NCBI GenBank assembly: GCA_035403085.1
Contig: DAONEM010000015.1
Span: 1-51,769, forward strand
Direction: 5' to 3'
Length of the DNA: 51,769 nt
Origin: JAMOAD01 sp023621955
GTDB lineage: Bacteria > Acidobacteriota > Aminicenantia > JAMOAD01
The notes under the pieces are model-generated. The model had not been told where the DNA came from, made no database searches, and saw nothing but the letters and a program-made list of their open reading frames with translations. A program made the translations under genes and the position numbers. This document shows, piece after piece, positions 40,648-47,893 of this stretch; position 1 is the stretch's first letter, and every line of letters begins with the position of its first letter.

Positions 40648-41217
40648 TCAGATTCGAAAGGTGACTCCGGCACGGACAGGGAGGAAGCCGTAGCTGTCGT
40701 CATCAAAAACGTTGACGTAACGGCCCTCGACGAAGAGGGTCGTCTTTCTGTTCATCTTGTACTCAAGACCGGCGCCGACCATGATGGCCGGATCGGTTCC
40801 TGAGTCGCCCTCCAGGAAAATAGCTCCGCCGTATTTCAGATCGCTCACGGAACCGAAGGCCAGACCGGCGCCGCCTTCAACGTAAAAGTTGATCGCCTCT
40901 GAAGAGGGGAAGACGTACTTGGCACCCGCCATAAGGGTCGTGATCGTGGTGGAGCCGCCGTCGTAATCGAGGCCGTGTTTGTCCAAGCTGAAGCTGTTGA
41001 ACTGGAGGTCCCCGATCAGGTAAAGGTTGCTCTTAAGCCTGTAGTTCAGCGTACCTCCCACGTTGAAGCCCATCTTCCATCCGTCATTCAAGTTCCCGGT
41101 AGGCAGGGAGAACCCACCTCCCAGGGAGAGCTTCATGTTGGAATCCTTCGCCACGGCCAAAGGAGCTACCATAAGAAACACCAAAAGAAACATGAAAAGG
41201 GTCTTGCCTTTTCTCAT
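40648..41217 (-). CDS. Outer-membrane beta-barrel protein (paralogue 2)
   Basis: The 189-aa product starts at the ATG at 41217 behind AAGGAGGGTGAA. It has a signal peptide (MRKGKTLFMFLLVFLMVAPLAVA), then KDSNMKLSLGGGFSLPTGNL, matching KDSGVKLSFGAGISLPTGTL in paralogue 1. Shared landmarks continue through GDLQFNSFSLD, TTLMAGAKY, FYVEGGAGLAFGS, GDSGTDPAIM, FVEGRYVNVF and a C-terminal GVTFRI. The final residue is Ile, not Phe. Predicted outer-membrane barrel of unknown function, with its own promoter and terminator. Confidence 0.82.
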   Translation of the reverse strand: MRKGKTLFMFLLVFLMVAPLAVAKDSNMKLSLGGGFSLPTGNLNDGWKMGFNVGGTLNYRLKSNLYLIGDLQFNSFSLDKHGLDYDGGSTTITTLMAGAKYVFPSSEAINFYVEGGAGLAFGSVSDLKYGGAIFLEGDSGTDPAIMVGAGLEYKMNRKTTLFVEGRYVNVFDDDSYGFLPVRAGVTFRI

Positions 41218-41250
41218 TTCACCCTCCTTTCTTTGAAAAAGTTTTCAGGT

Positions 41251-41279
41251 AGAATACCATAAACACACCATCAGAGCAA
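41251..41279 (-). promoter_or_regulatory. Promoter of beta-barrel paralogue 2
   Basis: On the minus strand TTGCTC (41279-41274), a 17-nt spacer and TATTCT (41256-41251) lie 34 nt before the ATG at 41217. Confidence 0.45.
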
Positions 41280-41324
41280 TATTTTTCGTCACATTGTCCC
41301 GGAATCGGGGAGCTGGAATTTTCG

Positions 41325-41354
41325 TTGACATCTTCTCGCCGGTTGTGGTAGTGT
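41325..41354 (+). promoter_or_regulatory. Promoter of the cold-shock gene
   Basis: TTGACA (41325-41330), an 18-nt spacer and TAGTGT (41349-41354), 31 nt before the ATG at 41386. The -10 box is weak. The short leader (about 25 nt) does not leave room for a long CspA-type thermosensing 5' UTR. Confidence 0.45.
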
Positions 41355-41385
41355 CATCTCTGAATTTCCGAATACGAGGTCAAAA

Positions 41386-41589
41386 ATGTTAAAAGGCAAA
41401 GTCAAGTGGTTTGACACCAAGAAAGGCTACGGTTTCATCCAGAGCGAAGATGGCAAGGATTACTTCGTCCACTACACCAGCATCATGGGCGATGGGTTCC
41501 GCAACCTCGAGGAAGGGCAAAGCGTTACCTTCGAGATCACCGAAGACACGAAGGGACCCAAGGCGGTCAACGTCACGGTCTCCAAGTAA
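41386..41589 (+). CDS. csp: Cold-shock domain protein
   Basis: The 67-aa OB-fold protein binds single-stranded RNA and DNA and melts RNA structure. It has GKVKWFDTKKGYGFI, including RNP1, then KDYFVHYTSI as RNP2 (Tyr in place of the usual Val in DVFVH), and a C-terminal GPKAVNVTV. The ribosome site is GAGGT, 5 nt before ATG. It is followed by a DEAD-box helicase gene on the same strand, and the two probably act together in RNA remodelling at low temperature. Confidence 0.95.
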   Translation: MLKGKVKWFDTKKGYGFIQSEDGKDYFVHYTSIMGDGFRNLEEGQSVTFEITEDTKGPKAVNVTVSK

Positions 41590-41627
41590 CAGGACCTTTC
41601 TGCGCCTATTAAAAGCTCTTCCGATAA

Positions 41628-41670
41628 GGGGGGAAGTACTCTTCTCCTCGGGAGAGGCTGATTTCCCCCC
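41628..41670 (+). promoter_or_regulatory. Nested hairpin between csp and the helicase gene
   Basis: GGGGGGAA (41628-41635) pairs with TTCCCCCC (41663-41670). Inside, TCTCC (41643-41647) pairs with GGAGA (41651-41655) around TCG. The helicase ribosome site (GGAGG, 41677-41681) starts 6 nt after the outer stem. It may be a partial terminator or a structure tuning helicase translation. Confidence 0.4.
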
Positions 41671-41691
41671 CCCTTCGGAGGTTTGATCACC

Positions 41692-43392
41692 ATGAACGTT
41701 CAACCATCAGGGGAGAGGTTCCGTCTTCTCGGACTCTCCGACGCCTCGGTTAAGGCGGTCCTTCGTAAAGGCTTCGAACTCCCTACCCCCATTCAAGAGC
41801 AGGTCATCCCCGCCCTCCTTCTCGGCGACAGGGACCTGATCGGAAGGGCCCAGACAGGAACGGGAAAAACGGCCGCCTTCGGCCTTCCCATCCTGGAAAA
41901 GATCGACGAACACCCAGGTTATGTCCAGGCCTTGATTCTGACACCCACCAGGGAGTTGGCCCTTCAGGTCGCCGAAGAGCTCAACTCGCTGAAGGGGTCC
42001 AGGAGAGTGACGATCACCCCCATCTACGGAGGCGTCTCCCTGGACGAACAGGTCCGTCGCCTCGACAAAGGGGTGGACATCGTCGTGGGAACTCCCGGCA
42101 GGGTGATCGACCACCTCTCCAGAGGCATCCTTGTGCTGGACCGCCTGAAATGGTTCATCCTCGATGAAGCCGACGAGATGCTCGACATGGGCTTCATCGA
42201 CGACGTGGAGTGGATTCTCCGCCGTTGCGGGCAAGAGAGAAGGACCCTCTTCTTCTCGGCGACGATTCCCGACGTGATCCGCGACTTGGCCGGCGATTTC
42301 ATGAGGGACCCCCTCTACCTTTCGGTGGTGGACGACCTCTCCACTCCGGAACAGACGGTCCAACTCTACGTAGAGGTCGAAGAGGGGGACAAACTCGCCG
42401 CCCTCTCCCGGATCATCGACACCACCAACGGCTTCTACGGCCTCATCTTTGCCAGAACCAAGCTGGCCGCCGAAGAGATCGCCCAAAAACTGATCGAGAG
42501 GGGCTACGAAGCCGATTCTCTCCACGGAGACCTCTCTCAGGCCCAGAGGGAGAAGATCCTCAACCGCTTTCGCTCCCGAAGGACCCCGATTCTCGTCGCC
42601 ACCGACGTTGCCGCCCGGGGGTTGGACATCGCGGACCTCACCCACGTGATCAACCTCTCCCCTCCCCAGGATCCGGAGAGCTACATCCACAGGATAGGTC
42701 GGACCGGAAGAGCGGGAAAGGAGGGAACCGCCATCACCTTCGTCACCCCCGAAGAGGTGCGCAGGCTACGCTTAATCAGAGACCTCACCGGAACACCCAT
42801 CGAAAAGCACACCCTCCCCGGCGCCGAGACCGTCATCCGTTGGAACCGCGAGAAGATCCGCTCTCTCTTGGAAGAGCGTTTGGAGAACCTCGAAGGGGAG
42901 GATGACCCCTACTCCTCCCTGGCCGAAGAGCTTCTGAAGGATCTTTCCCCCCGAAGGCTCGTCGCCGAGCTCATCCGCTTCGCCTTCCCCCGAGACCTGG
43001 ACAAGACCCTCTACCCGGAGATCAAGGAGCCCTGCCGAGAGTCCGATGAAGGGATCGACCGGGTCAAGATCTTCTTCGCCCGGGGTTCCATGGACGACTT
43101 CACCCCAGAGACCCTCAACGAGTACCTCGCCCGAAAGACAGGGATCGACGGAGCCCGCATCAAGATTCTCACGGTCATGGAGAAGTTCTCCTTCTTCACT
43201 GTCCCCGAAAACGAGGCAGAAAAGGTTCTCTCCTGTTTCGCCGCCAAGGGACGACGCAAGAGACCCGTCGCGGAACGGGCCAAAGGGCAGGGCGATGCGC
43301 CCCCGCCTTCTGAGGCCTCTTCAGCGGAGCCTTCCGACCAGGTCATAGAGGCCGAAGAAGAACCGCCTTCTCCGCCGGACAAAGAGCCCTGA
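41692..43392 (+). CDS. deaD: DEAD-box RNA helicase with DbpA-type RNA-binding domain
   Basis: The 566-aa helicase has the Q motif (LPTPIQEQVIP), Walker A AQTGTGKT near residue 53, PTRELALQ, TPGRVID, DEAD in LDEADEMLDMGF (about 157), SAT, and the second RecA domain with VATDVAARGLDI and HRIGRTGRAGK. A C-terminal DbpA-like RNA-binding domain (VKIFFARGSMDDFTPETL to about residue 515) is followed by a disordered acidic tail. This is the CsdA/DeaD arrangement, used in ribosome assembly and mRNA turnover. The ATG at 41692 is preferred to a TTG at 41683 that crowds the ribosome site. Confidence 0.92.
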   Translation: MNVQPSGERFRLLGLSDASVKAVLRKGFELPTPIQEQVIPALLLGDRDLIGRAQTGTGKTAAFGLPILEKIDEHPGYVQALILTPTRELALQVAEELNSLKGSRRVTITPIYGGVSLDEQVRRLDKGVDIVVGTPGRVIDHLSRGILVLDRLKWFILDEADEMLDMGFIDDVEWILRRCGQERRTLFFSATIPDVIRDLAGDFMRDPLYLSVVDDLSTPEQTVQLYVEVEEGDKLAALSRIIDTTNGFYGLIFARTKLAAEEIAQKLIERGYEADSLHGDLSQAQREKILNRFRSRRTPILVATDVAARGLDIADLTHVINLSPPQDPESYIHRIGRTGRAGKEGTAITFVTPEEVRRLRLIRDLTGTPIEKHTLPGAETVIRWNREKIRSLLEERLENLEGEDDPYSSLAEELLKDLSPRRLVAELIRFAFPRDLDKTLYPEIKEPCRESDEGIDRVKIFFARGSMDDFTPETLNEYLARKTGIDGARIKILTVMEKFSFFTVPENEAEKVLSCFAAKGRRKRPVAERAKGQGDAPPPSEASSAEPSDQVIEAEEEPPSPPDKEP

Positions 43393-43623
43393 CACCTCTC
43401 CCGGAAGGGCCTGAACTGTGTAGGACACAAGTTCCCGAAGAGAAACGGATCTCTGTTCCCTCTTCCCGACGGTTCCGACAGCCTCTTCCCTCTCCCGTCA
43501 CCCCCCCTCTTCCCCACGTCCAGAGCCGGAAGAGGGGCAAATTGCTCCCGCGCCGAGGGAAAACTCTGCCGTTTCTCCGACACCCCCCAGGAGGAAGTCG
43601 GCCTCTCAAGGCCTCCTGCATAG

Positions 43624-43639
43624 TGGCATACTTTTTGAA
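43624..43639 (+). promoter_or_regulatory. Sigma-54-like promoter of the flagellar operon
   Basis: TGGCATACTTTTTGAA matches the sigma-54 consensus TGGCAC-N5-TTGC with correct GG-to-GC spacing. The -24 half is intact but the -12 half has GA in place of GC. Transcription would start near 43650, just before the ribosome site AGGAGG of flgF. No good sigma-70 promoter is visible in the 270-nt gap after the helicase gene, which otherwise shows no gene. Confidence 0.35.
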
Positions 43640-43662
43640 TACCTTTTACCAGGAGGTGCCCT

Positions 43663-44415
43663 ATGTGGAGCGGATACTATACGGCGGCATCGGGAATGGT
43701 TTCGACTCTCACCCAGCTCGACGTGGTGACCAACAACCTGGCCAACATGACGACACCGGGCTTCAAGAAGGATGTCGCCCACTTCCAGACTGCCAACTAC
43801 AGAACCGAACCGGAGACTCCGGGAGAGGAAAACCTCTTTCGCAGGATTCTCAACTCCCAGAGCACCTTGGCAGGAACCAAGACCGACTTTTCCCCCGGCC
43901 CCATGGTCACGACGGGAAGAAACCTGGACCTTGCCATCCAAGGGGAGGGCTTCTTCACCGTCCGCACACCCCAGGGTGAGCGTTATACCCGTCAGGGGGC
44001 CCTCCAGATCAACGAGAAGGGAGAGCTGGTCTCCGCATCGGGGGCCCAACTTCTGGACAAGAACAACGCTCCGGTGACGATCCCTGGAAACACGGTCCAT
44101 TTCACAGAGAACGGCGATGTTTTCAGCGACGGAGTCTACGTGACGGCCCTGAAGGTCGTCAAGTTCGACAAGCCGGAGGGTTTGAGCAAGGAAGGGACCG
44201 GACTCTACACCGCCGCCCAGGGAACCAAGGAGACAATCCTCGAGACTCCGCAAGTGCGTAGCGGCACTTTGGAAAAATCCAACGTCTCCATCGAAGAGGC
44301 GATGGGCGATCTTATCCGGATTCAGCGTACCTTCGAGTTTCAAGAACGGGTGATGACGACTCTTCTGAACGATGTCGCCCGAAAAACCACGGAAGAGGTC
44401 GGTCGCCCGACCTAA
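43663..44415 (+). CDS. flgF: Flagellar basal-body rod protein FlgF
   Basis: The 250-aa rod protein heads the operon, with AGGAGG 6 nt before its ATG. N-terminal signature: MWSGYYTAASGM through DVVTNNLANMTTPGFKK. Central GRNLDLAIQGEGFFTV and RQGALQINEKGELV follow, and a C-terminal helix (MGDLIRIQRTFEFQERVM) closes the rod/hook fold. The length is typical of proximal-rod FlgF, and the order before flgG supports that choice over FlgG or FlgE. It is exported by the flagellar type III system without a cleaved signal. Confidence 0.92.
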   Translation: MWSGYYTAASGMVSTLTQLDVVTNNLANMTTPGFKKDVAHFQTANYRTEPETPGEENLFRRILNSQSTLAGTKTDFSPGPMVTTGRNLDLAIQGEGFFTVRTPQGERYTRQGALQINEKGELVSASGAQLLDKNNAPVTIPGNTVHFTENGDVFSDGVYVTALKVVKFDKPEGLSKEGTGLYTAAQGTKETILETPQVRSGTLEKSNVSIEEAMGDLIRIQRTFEFQERVMTTLLNDVARKTTEEVGRPT

Positions 44416-44426
44416 GGAGGATTCCC

Positions 44427-45215
44427 ATGCTCCGATGTCTCTACTCAGCCGCCACGGGGATGCAGGCACAGGCGATGAACGTCGATGTCATCTCCCACAA
44501 CCTGGCCAACGTCAACACCACAGGGTTCAAGAAGTCCAGGGCCGAGTTTGAGGACCTGCTCTACCAGACGGTCCGCGAACCCGGAGCCAAGTCGACGATC
44601 AACACCGACGTCCCCTCGGGGATCCAGATCGGCCTGGGCGCTCGTCCCGTGAGCGTCAACAAGATCTACACCCAAGGGAACTTCAAAGAGACTGGAGGCT
44701 CCCTGGACCTGGTGATCGAAGGGGATGGCTTCTTTCAGGTCACCATGCCCGACGGGACCGTCGCCTACACCCGGGCGGGAAGCTTCTCGAAAGATTCCAC
44801 GGGAAGGGTCGTCACCTCCGACGGCTACCCCATGGAGCCCCCCCTGACGATCCCCGCCGATGCGACCAGCGTCACCATCGGCACCGACGGCACCACCACG
44901 GTCACCTCCCCCGGCTCGACCGCCGTCACGGAGATCGGAACCATCCAGTTGGCCAAGTTCATCAACCCCTCCGGGCTCAAGAGCATCGGCAAGAACCTTT
45001 TCACCCAGACCTCCGCCTCCGGAGACGCCGTCTTGGGGACTCCGGGGCTTGAAGGGTTCGGCACCATCTCTCAGGGCTTCGTGGAGATCTCGAACGTCGA
45101 CATCGTCGAGGAGCTGATCGAGATGATCGTCGCCCAGAGAGCCTACGAGACAAACTCCCGCTCCGTACGGACAGCGGACGAAATGTTAAACCGGGCGATC
45201 AACCTCGGGAGATGA
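44427..45215 (+). CDS. flgG: Flagellar distal rod protein FlgG
   Basis: The 262-aa distal-rod subunit begins MLRCLYSAATGM and has DVISHNLANVNTTGFKKSRAEFEDLLYQ, the FlgG fingerprint. LDLVIEGDGFFQV, a threonine-rich insertion and the C-terminal SNVDIVEELIEMIVAQRAYETNSRSVRTADEML complete it. Ribosome site AAGGAGG. Its stop overlaps an upstream ATG of flgA (ATGA at 45212-45215). Confidence 0.96.
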   Translation: MLRCLYSAATGMQAQAMNVDVISHNLANVNTTGFKKSRAEFEDLLYQTVREPGAKSTINTDVPSGIQIGLGARPVSVNKIYTQGNFKETGGSLDLVIEGDGFFQVTMPDGTVAYTRAGSFSKDSTGRVVTSDGYPMEPPLTIPADATSVTIGTDGTTTVTSPGSTAVTEIGTIQLAKFINPSGLKSIGKNLFTQTSASGDAVLGTPGLEGFGTISQGFVEISNVDIVEELIEMIVAQRAYETNSRSVRTADEMLNRAINLGR

Positions 45216-45217
45216 TC

Positions 45218-46156
45218 ATGAGAACGGCGTTCTGGGTCTTGCTCTTCTTCGCCTTGTCGGCCTCCTCCGCCGCCCAGGTCAAGGGGACAGTGGTTCTCCC
45301 GGAGAGCTACTCCCCCACGGGGACCATGACCACCCTCGGCGAGATGGCCACGGTCTCTTCCGAGAACGCCTCCTTGGCCAAGAGAATCGCGGCGGTGATC
45401 GCCGTTCAGAGCCCCTACCCCGACGAGGTGACCGCCGAGGCGATCTCTCTGCGTCTGATCGGCAACGGAATCGGAGGGGTCCAGATCACCGGAGCCCGCC
45501 GCGTCCGACTCCTGAAAGGCTCCCTGGCCTCTCTGAGAAAGAGGGTCGAGGAGGAGGCGACGGCCTACTTCCGATCCCTCCTTCCCGAGGCCCTGGAGGT
45601 TCGGCTGACCTTTCAGAGGGTTCCCGAGATGAAGCTCGGTCCAGGGGCTTCCCTCCGCTTTGCCCGAACCTCCCCCTACATCCACTCGGGAACCCAGCTG
45701 CTGAGAATCACCGCCACCAAAAACGGCAGATCGGAATCCGCAGGGTTCCTCCAGGTAGGACTCCGCTTCTGGGCGAAGGTCCCCGTGGCCAAGGGCCCCC
45801 TCTCCCCGGGCTTGATCCTTCAACAGCGGGATTGGGAGTACCAGGTTCGGGAGATCACCTATCCGATCCACGACTACATCCACCACCCGGAAGAGCTGAT
45901 AGGCCATCAGGTTGTCCTGCCGGTCCAGGAGGGTGAAGTCCTGCGCAGCCGCATGGTCGCCTCTCCCCTGGCCGTCAAGCGGGGATCAACGGTGACCCTG
46001 ATCCTGAAGAACGGCCCGGTTCAGATCTCCACGGAAGGCCGTGCCCTCGCCGACGGCCGTCTGGGTGAGACCGTCAAGACCCTCAACCCTTCAACCCGCA
46101 AGATCCTCACCTGCCTTGTCACGGCGGCGGGACGTGTGGAGGTGACACTACCATGA
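45218..46156 (+). CDS. flgA: Flagellar P-ring assembly chaperone FlgA
   Basis: The 312-aa periplasmic chaperone needed for P-ring formation. The ATG at 45218 is chosen because GGGAG lies 6 nt upstream. An ATG at 45212 overlaps the flgG stop and is an alternative. It has a signal peptide (RTAFWVLLFFALSASSAAQ), an N-terminal region with GEMATV, and a C-terminal SAF domain (KGPLSPGLILQQRDWE, LIGHQVVLPVQEGEVLRSRMV, GSTVTLILKNGPVQISTEGRALADG). The latter is typical of the ChapFlgA domain. Coupled to flgH by ATGA (46153-46156). Confidence 0.92.
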   Translation: MRTAFWVLLFFALSASSAAQVKGTVVLPESYSPTGTMTTLGEMATVSSENASLAKRIAAVIAVQSPYPDEVTAEAISLRLIGNGIGGVQITGARRVRLLKGSLASLRKRVEEEATAYFRSLLPEALEVRLTFQRVPEMKLGPGASLRFARTSPYIHSGTQLLRITATKNGRSESAGFLQVGLRFWAKVPVAKGPLSPGLILQQRDWEYQVREITYPIHDYIHHPEELIGHQVVLPVQEGEVLRSRMVASPLAVKRGSTVTLILKNGPVQISTEGRALADGRLGETVKTLNPSTRKILTCLVTAAGRVEVTLP

Positions 46157-46785
46157 GACGAACCCTCTTCCTCTTCCTTTGCCTCTCGTTTCTTCTCCCC
46201 TTGACGGCCCAAGACTCCCCCGGCCGTCGGACTTCCCTCTGGAACAACGACGCGGCCCTCTTCGCCGACCCCAAGGCCAAAGGGATCAACGACATCGTGA
46301 TCATCCGTGTCGAAGAGAACACCAAGGCCTCCAACAAGGGGGGATCGAAAACCGCCAAATCCGGTTCCAGCTCCCTGGGCGTCGACTCCTTCCTCGGTTT
46401 CGAGACCTCCCTGGCCGGAAAGATCACCAACAGCTCCTTCGATCCGAAGAACCTCTTCGGCCACACGAGTACCAAGAACGACTCCGGCTCCGGCGAAGTG
46501 ACTCAGAACACGAGCCTGACGGGCTATATCGCCGCCAAGGTTGTCGAATGCCTCCCCAACGGCAACATGGTGATCGAGGCCAAGAAGGAGATCATGATCA
46601 ACAACGACAAGCAGGAGATGGTCCTGCGGGGGATGGTCCGCCCCCGAGACATCAGCTACGACAACACAATCTCCTCCAACGCGGTCGCGGATGTCCAGAT
46701 CATGCTCAAGGGAAAGGGCCCCATCAGCGAACAGCAGAGACGGGGTTGGCTCTCCTGGCTTCTCAGCACCATTTGGCCCTTCTGA
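46153..46785 (+). CDS. flgH: Flagellar L-ring protein FlgH
   Basis: The 210-aa outer-membrane bushing subunit has SLWNNDAALFADPKAKGINDIVIIRVEENTKAS, the FlgH hallmark. GEVTQNTSLTGYIAAKVVECLPNGNMVIEAKKEI and GMVRPRDISYDNTISSNAVADVQI follow. It has a signal peptide (MRRTLFLFLCLSFLLPLTAQ) whose only Cys is at position 10 inside the hydrophobic core. No lipobox Cys is present, unlike the lipoprotein FlgH of enterobacteria. Its presence implies an outer membrane. Confidence 0.94.
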   Translation: MRRTLFLFLCLSFLLPLTAQDSPGRRTSLWNNDAALFADPKAKGINDIVIIRVEENTKASNKGGSKTAKSGSSSLGVDSFLGFETSLAGKITNSSFDPKNLFGHTSTKNDSGSGEVTQNTSLTGYIAAKVVECLPNGNMVIEAKKEIMINNDKQEMVLRGMVRPRDISYDNTISSNAVADVQIMLKGKGPISEQQRRGWLSWLLSTIWPF

Positions 46786-46794
46786 GGTGATGAC

Positions 46795-47892
46795 ATGAAA
46801 AGACGGCTCTCTTCCTTTTTCGCGCTCCTGATTCTCCTGGCCTCCTCCCTGGCGGCCCAAGCCAGGATCAAGGACCTGGCGACCTTTGAGGGGGTTCGAG
46901 AGAACCAGCTCATCGGGTACGGAATCGTGGTCGGTCTCGAAGGGACGGGTGACACGATTCAGAACAAGTTCACCTTCCAGGCCATGGCCAACATGCTCGA
47001 AAAGATGGGCATCACCGTCAACCCCAAGGAGTTTCAGCTCCGTAACGTCGCCTCGGTCATGGTGACGGCCAAGTTGCCGCCCTTCGCCCGCACGGGCTCA
47101 CAGATCGACGTCACCGTCTCTTCCATCGGCAGCGCCAAGAGCATTCAGGGAGGAGTCCTCCTGATGACGCCCCTGAAGGGCGCCAACGGCATGGTCTACG
47201 CCGCCGCCCAGGGGCCGGTCTCGATCGGTGGTTTCAACGAGGGGACCGGCGGAGGAGGAAAGGTGAGGCGGAACCACTCCACCGTCGGAACCATCACCTC
47301 CGGAGCCACCGTGGAGAGGGAGATCCCCTTCTCCTTCAACCAGGAGGGAGAGCTGACGCTGGTTCTCCTGAACCCCGACTTCACCACCGCTTCCCGGGTC
47401 GCCGCCCAAATCAACAAAGCCCTGGCGGGGAACAACGCCTCGGCCATGGACTCCTCTTCGGTCCGCATCACCGTTCCGAAAGCCTTCCAGAACAACGCCT
47501 CCGGCTTGGCCGCCCTCCTGGAAAACCTTCCCGTCGAAGCGGACTCCAGGGCCATCATCGTCATGAACGAACGGACAGGAACGGTGGTCATGGGCGGAGA
47601 GGTGAAGGTCCACCGGGTCGCCGTCGCCCACGGCAACCTGACAGTAACGGTGACACCCAAGATGGAGGTCTCACAGCCCCTCCCCCTCTCCCAGGGAGAG
47701 ACCGTCGCCCAGGATCAGACGGAGGTCAAAGTTGACGAAGAGAAGGCCTCCTTCTCCTTGGTCGAAGGGGCCACCGTGGGGGATGTGGTCAAGGGCCTGA
47801 ACGCCATCGGGGCGACTCCCCGGGACGTGATCGCCATTCTCCAGGCGATCAAGGAATCCGGCGCCATCCAAGCCGAAGTGAGGTTGATGTAA
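46795..47892 (+). CDS. flgI: Flagellar P-ring protein FlgI
   Basis: The 365-aa periplasmic ring subunit has a signal peptide (MKRRLSSFFALLILLASSLAAQA), then RIKDLATFEGVRENQLIGYGIVVGLEGTGD, the FlgI signature. NVASVMVTAKLPPFARTGSQIDVTVSSIG, TPLKGANGMVYAAAQGP and the C-terminal GDVVKGLNAIGATPRDVIAILQAIKESGAI follow. GAGGTGA precedes the ATG. The length is standard. Confidence 0.96.
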   Translation: MKRRLSSFFALLILLASSLAAQARIKDLATFEGVRENQLIGYGIVVGLEGTGDTIQNKFTFQAMANMLEKMGITVNPKEFQLRNVASVMVTAKLPPFARTGSQIDVTVSSIGSAKSIQGGVLLMTPLKGANGMVYAAAQGPVSIGGFNEGTGGGGKVRRNHSTVGTITSGATVEREIPFSFNQEGELTLVLLNPDFTTASRVAAQINKALAGNNASAMDSSSVRITVPKAFQNNASGLAALLENLPVEADSRAIIVMNERTGTVVMGGEVKVHRVAVAHGNLTVTVTPKMEVSQPLPLSQGETVAQDQTEVKVDEEKASFSLVEGATVGDVVKGLNAIGATPRDVIAILQAIKESGAIQAEVRLM

Positions 47893-47893
47893 G

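Noticed and set aside
41618..41626. TCCGATAA before the helicase gene as a sigma-28 -10 element
   Set aside because: It is one base off consensus, has no -35 at the right distance, and a helicase is not an expected FliA target.
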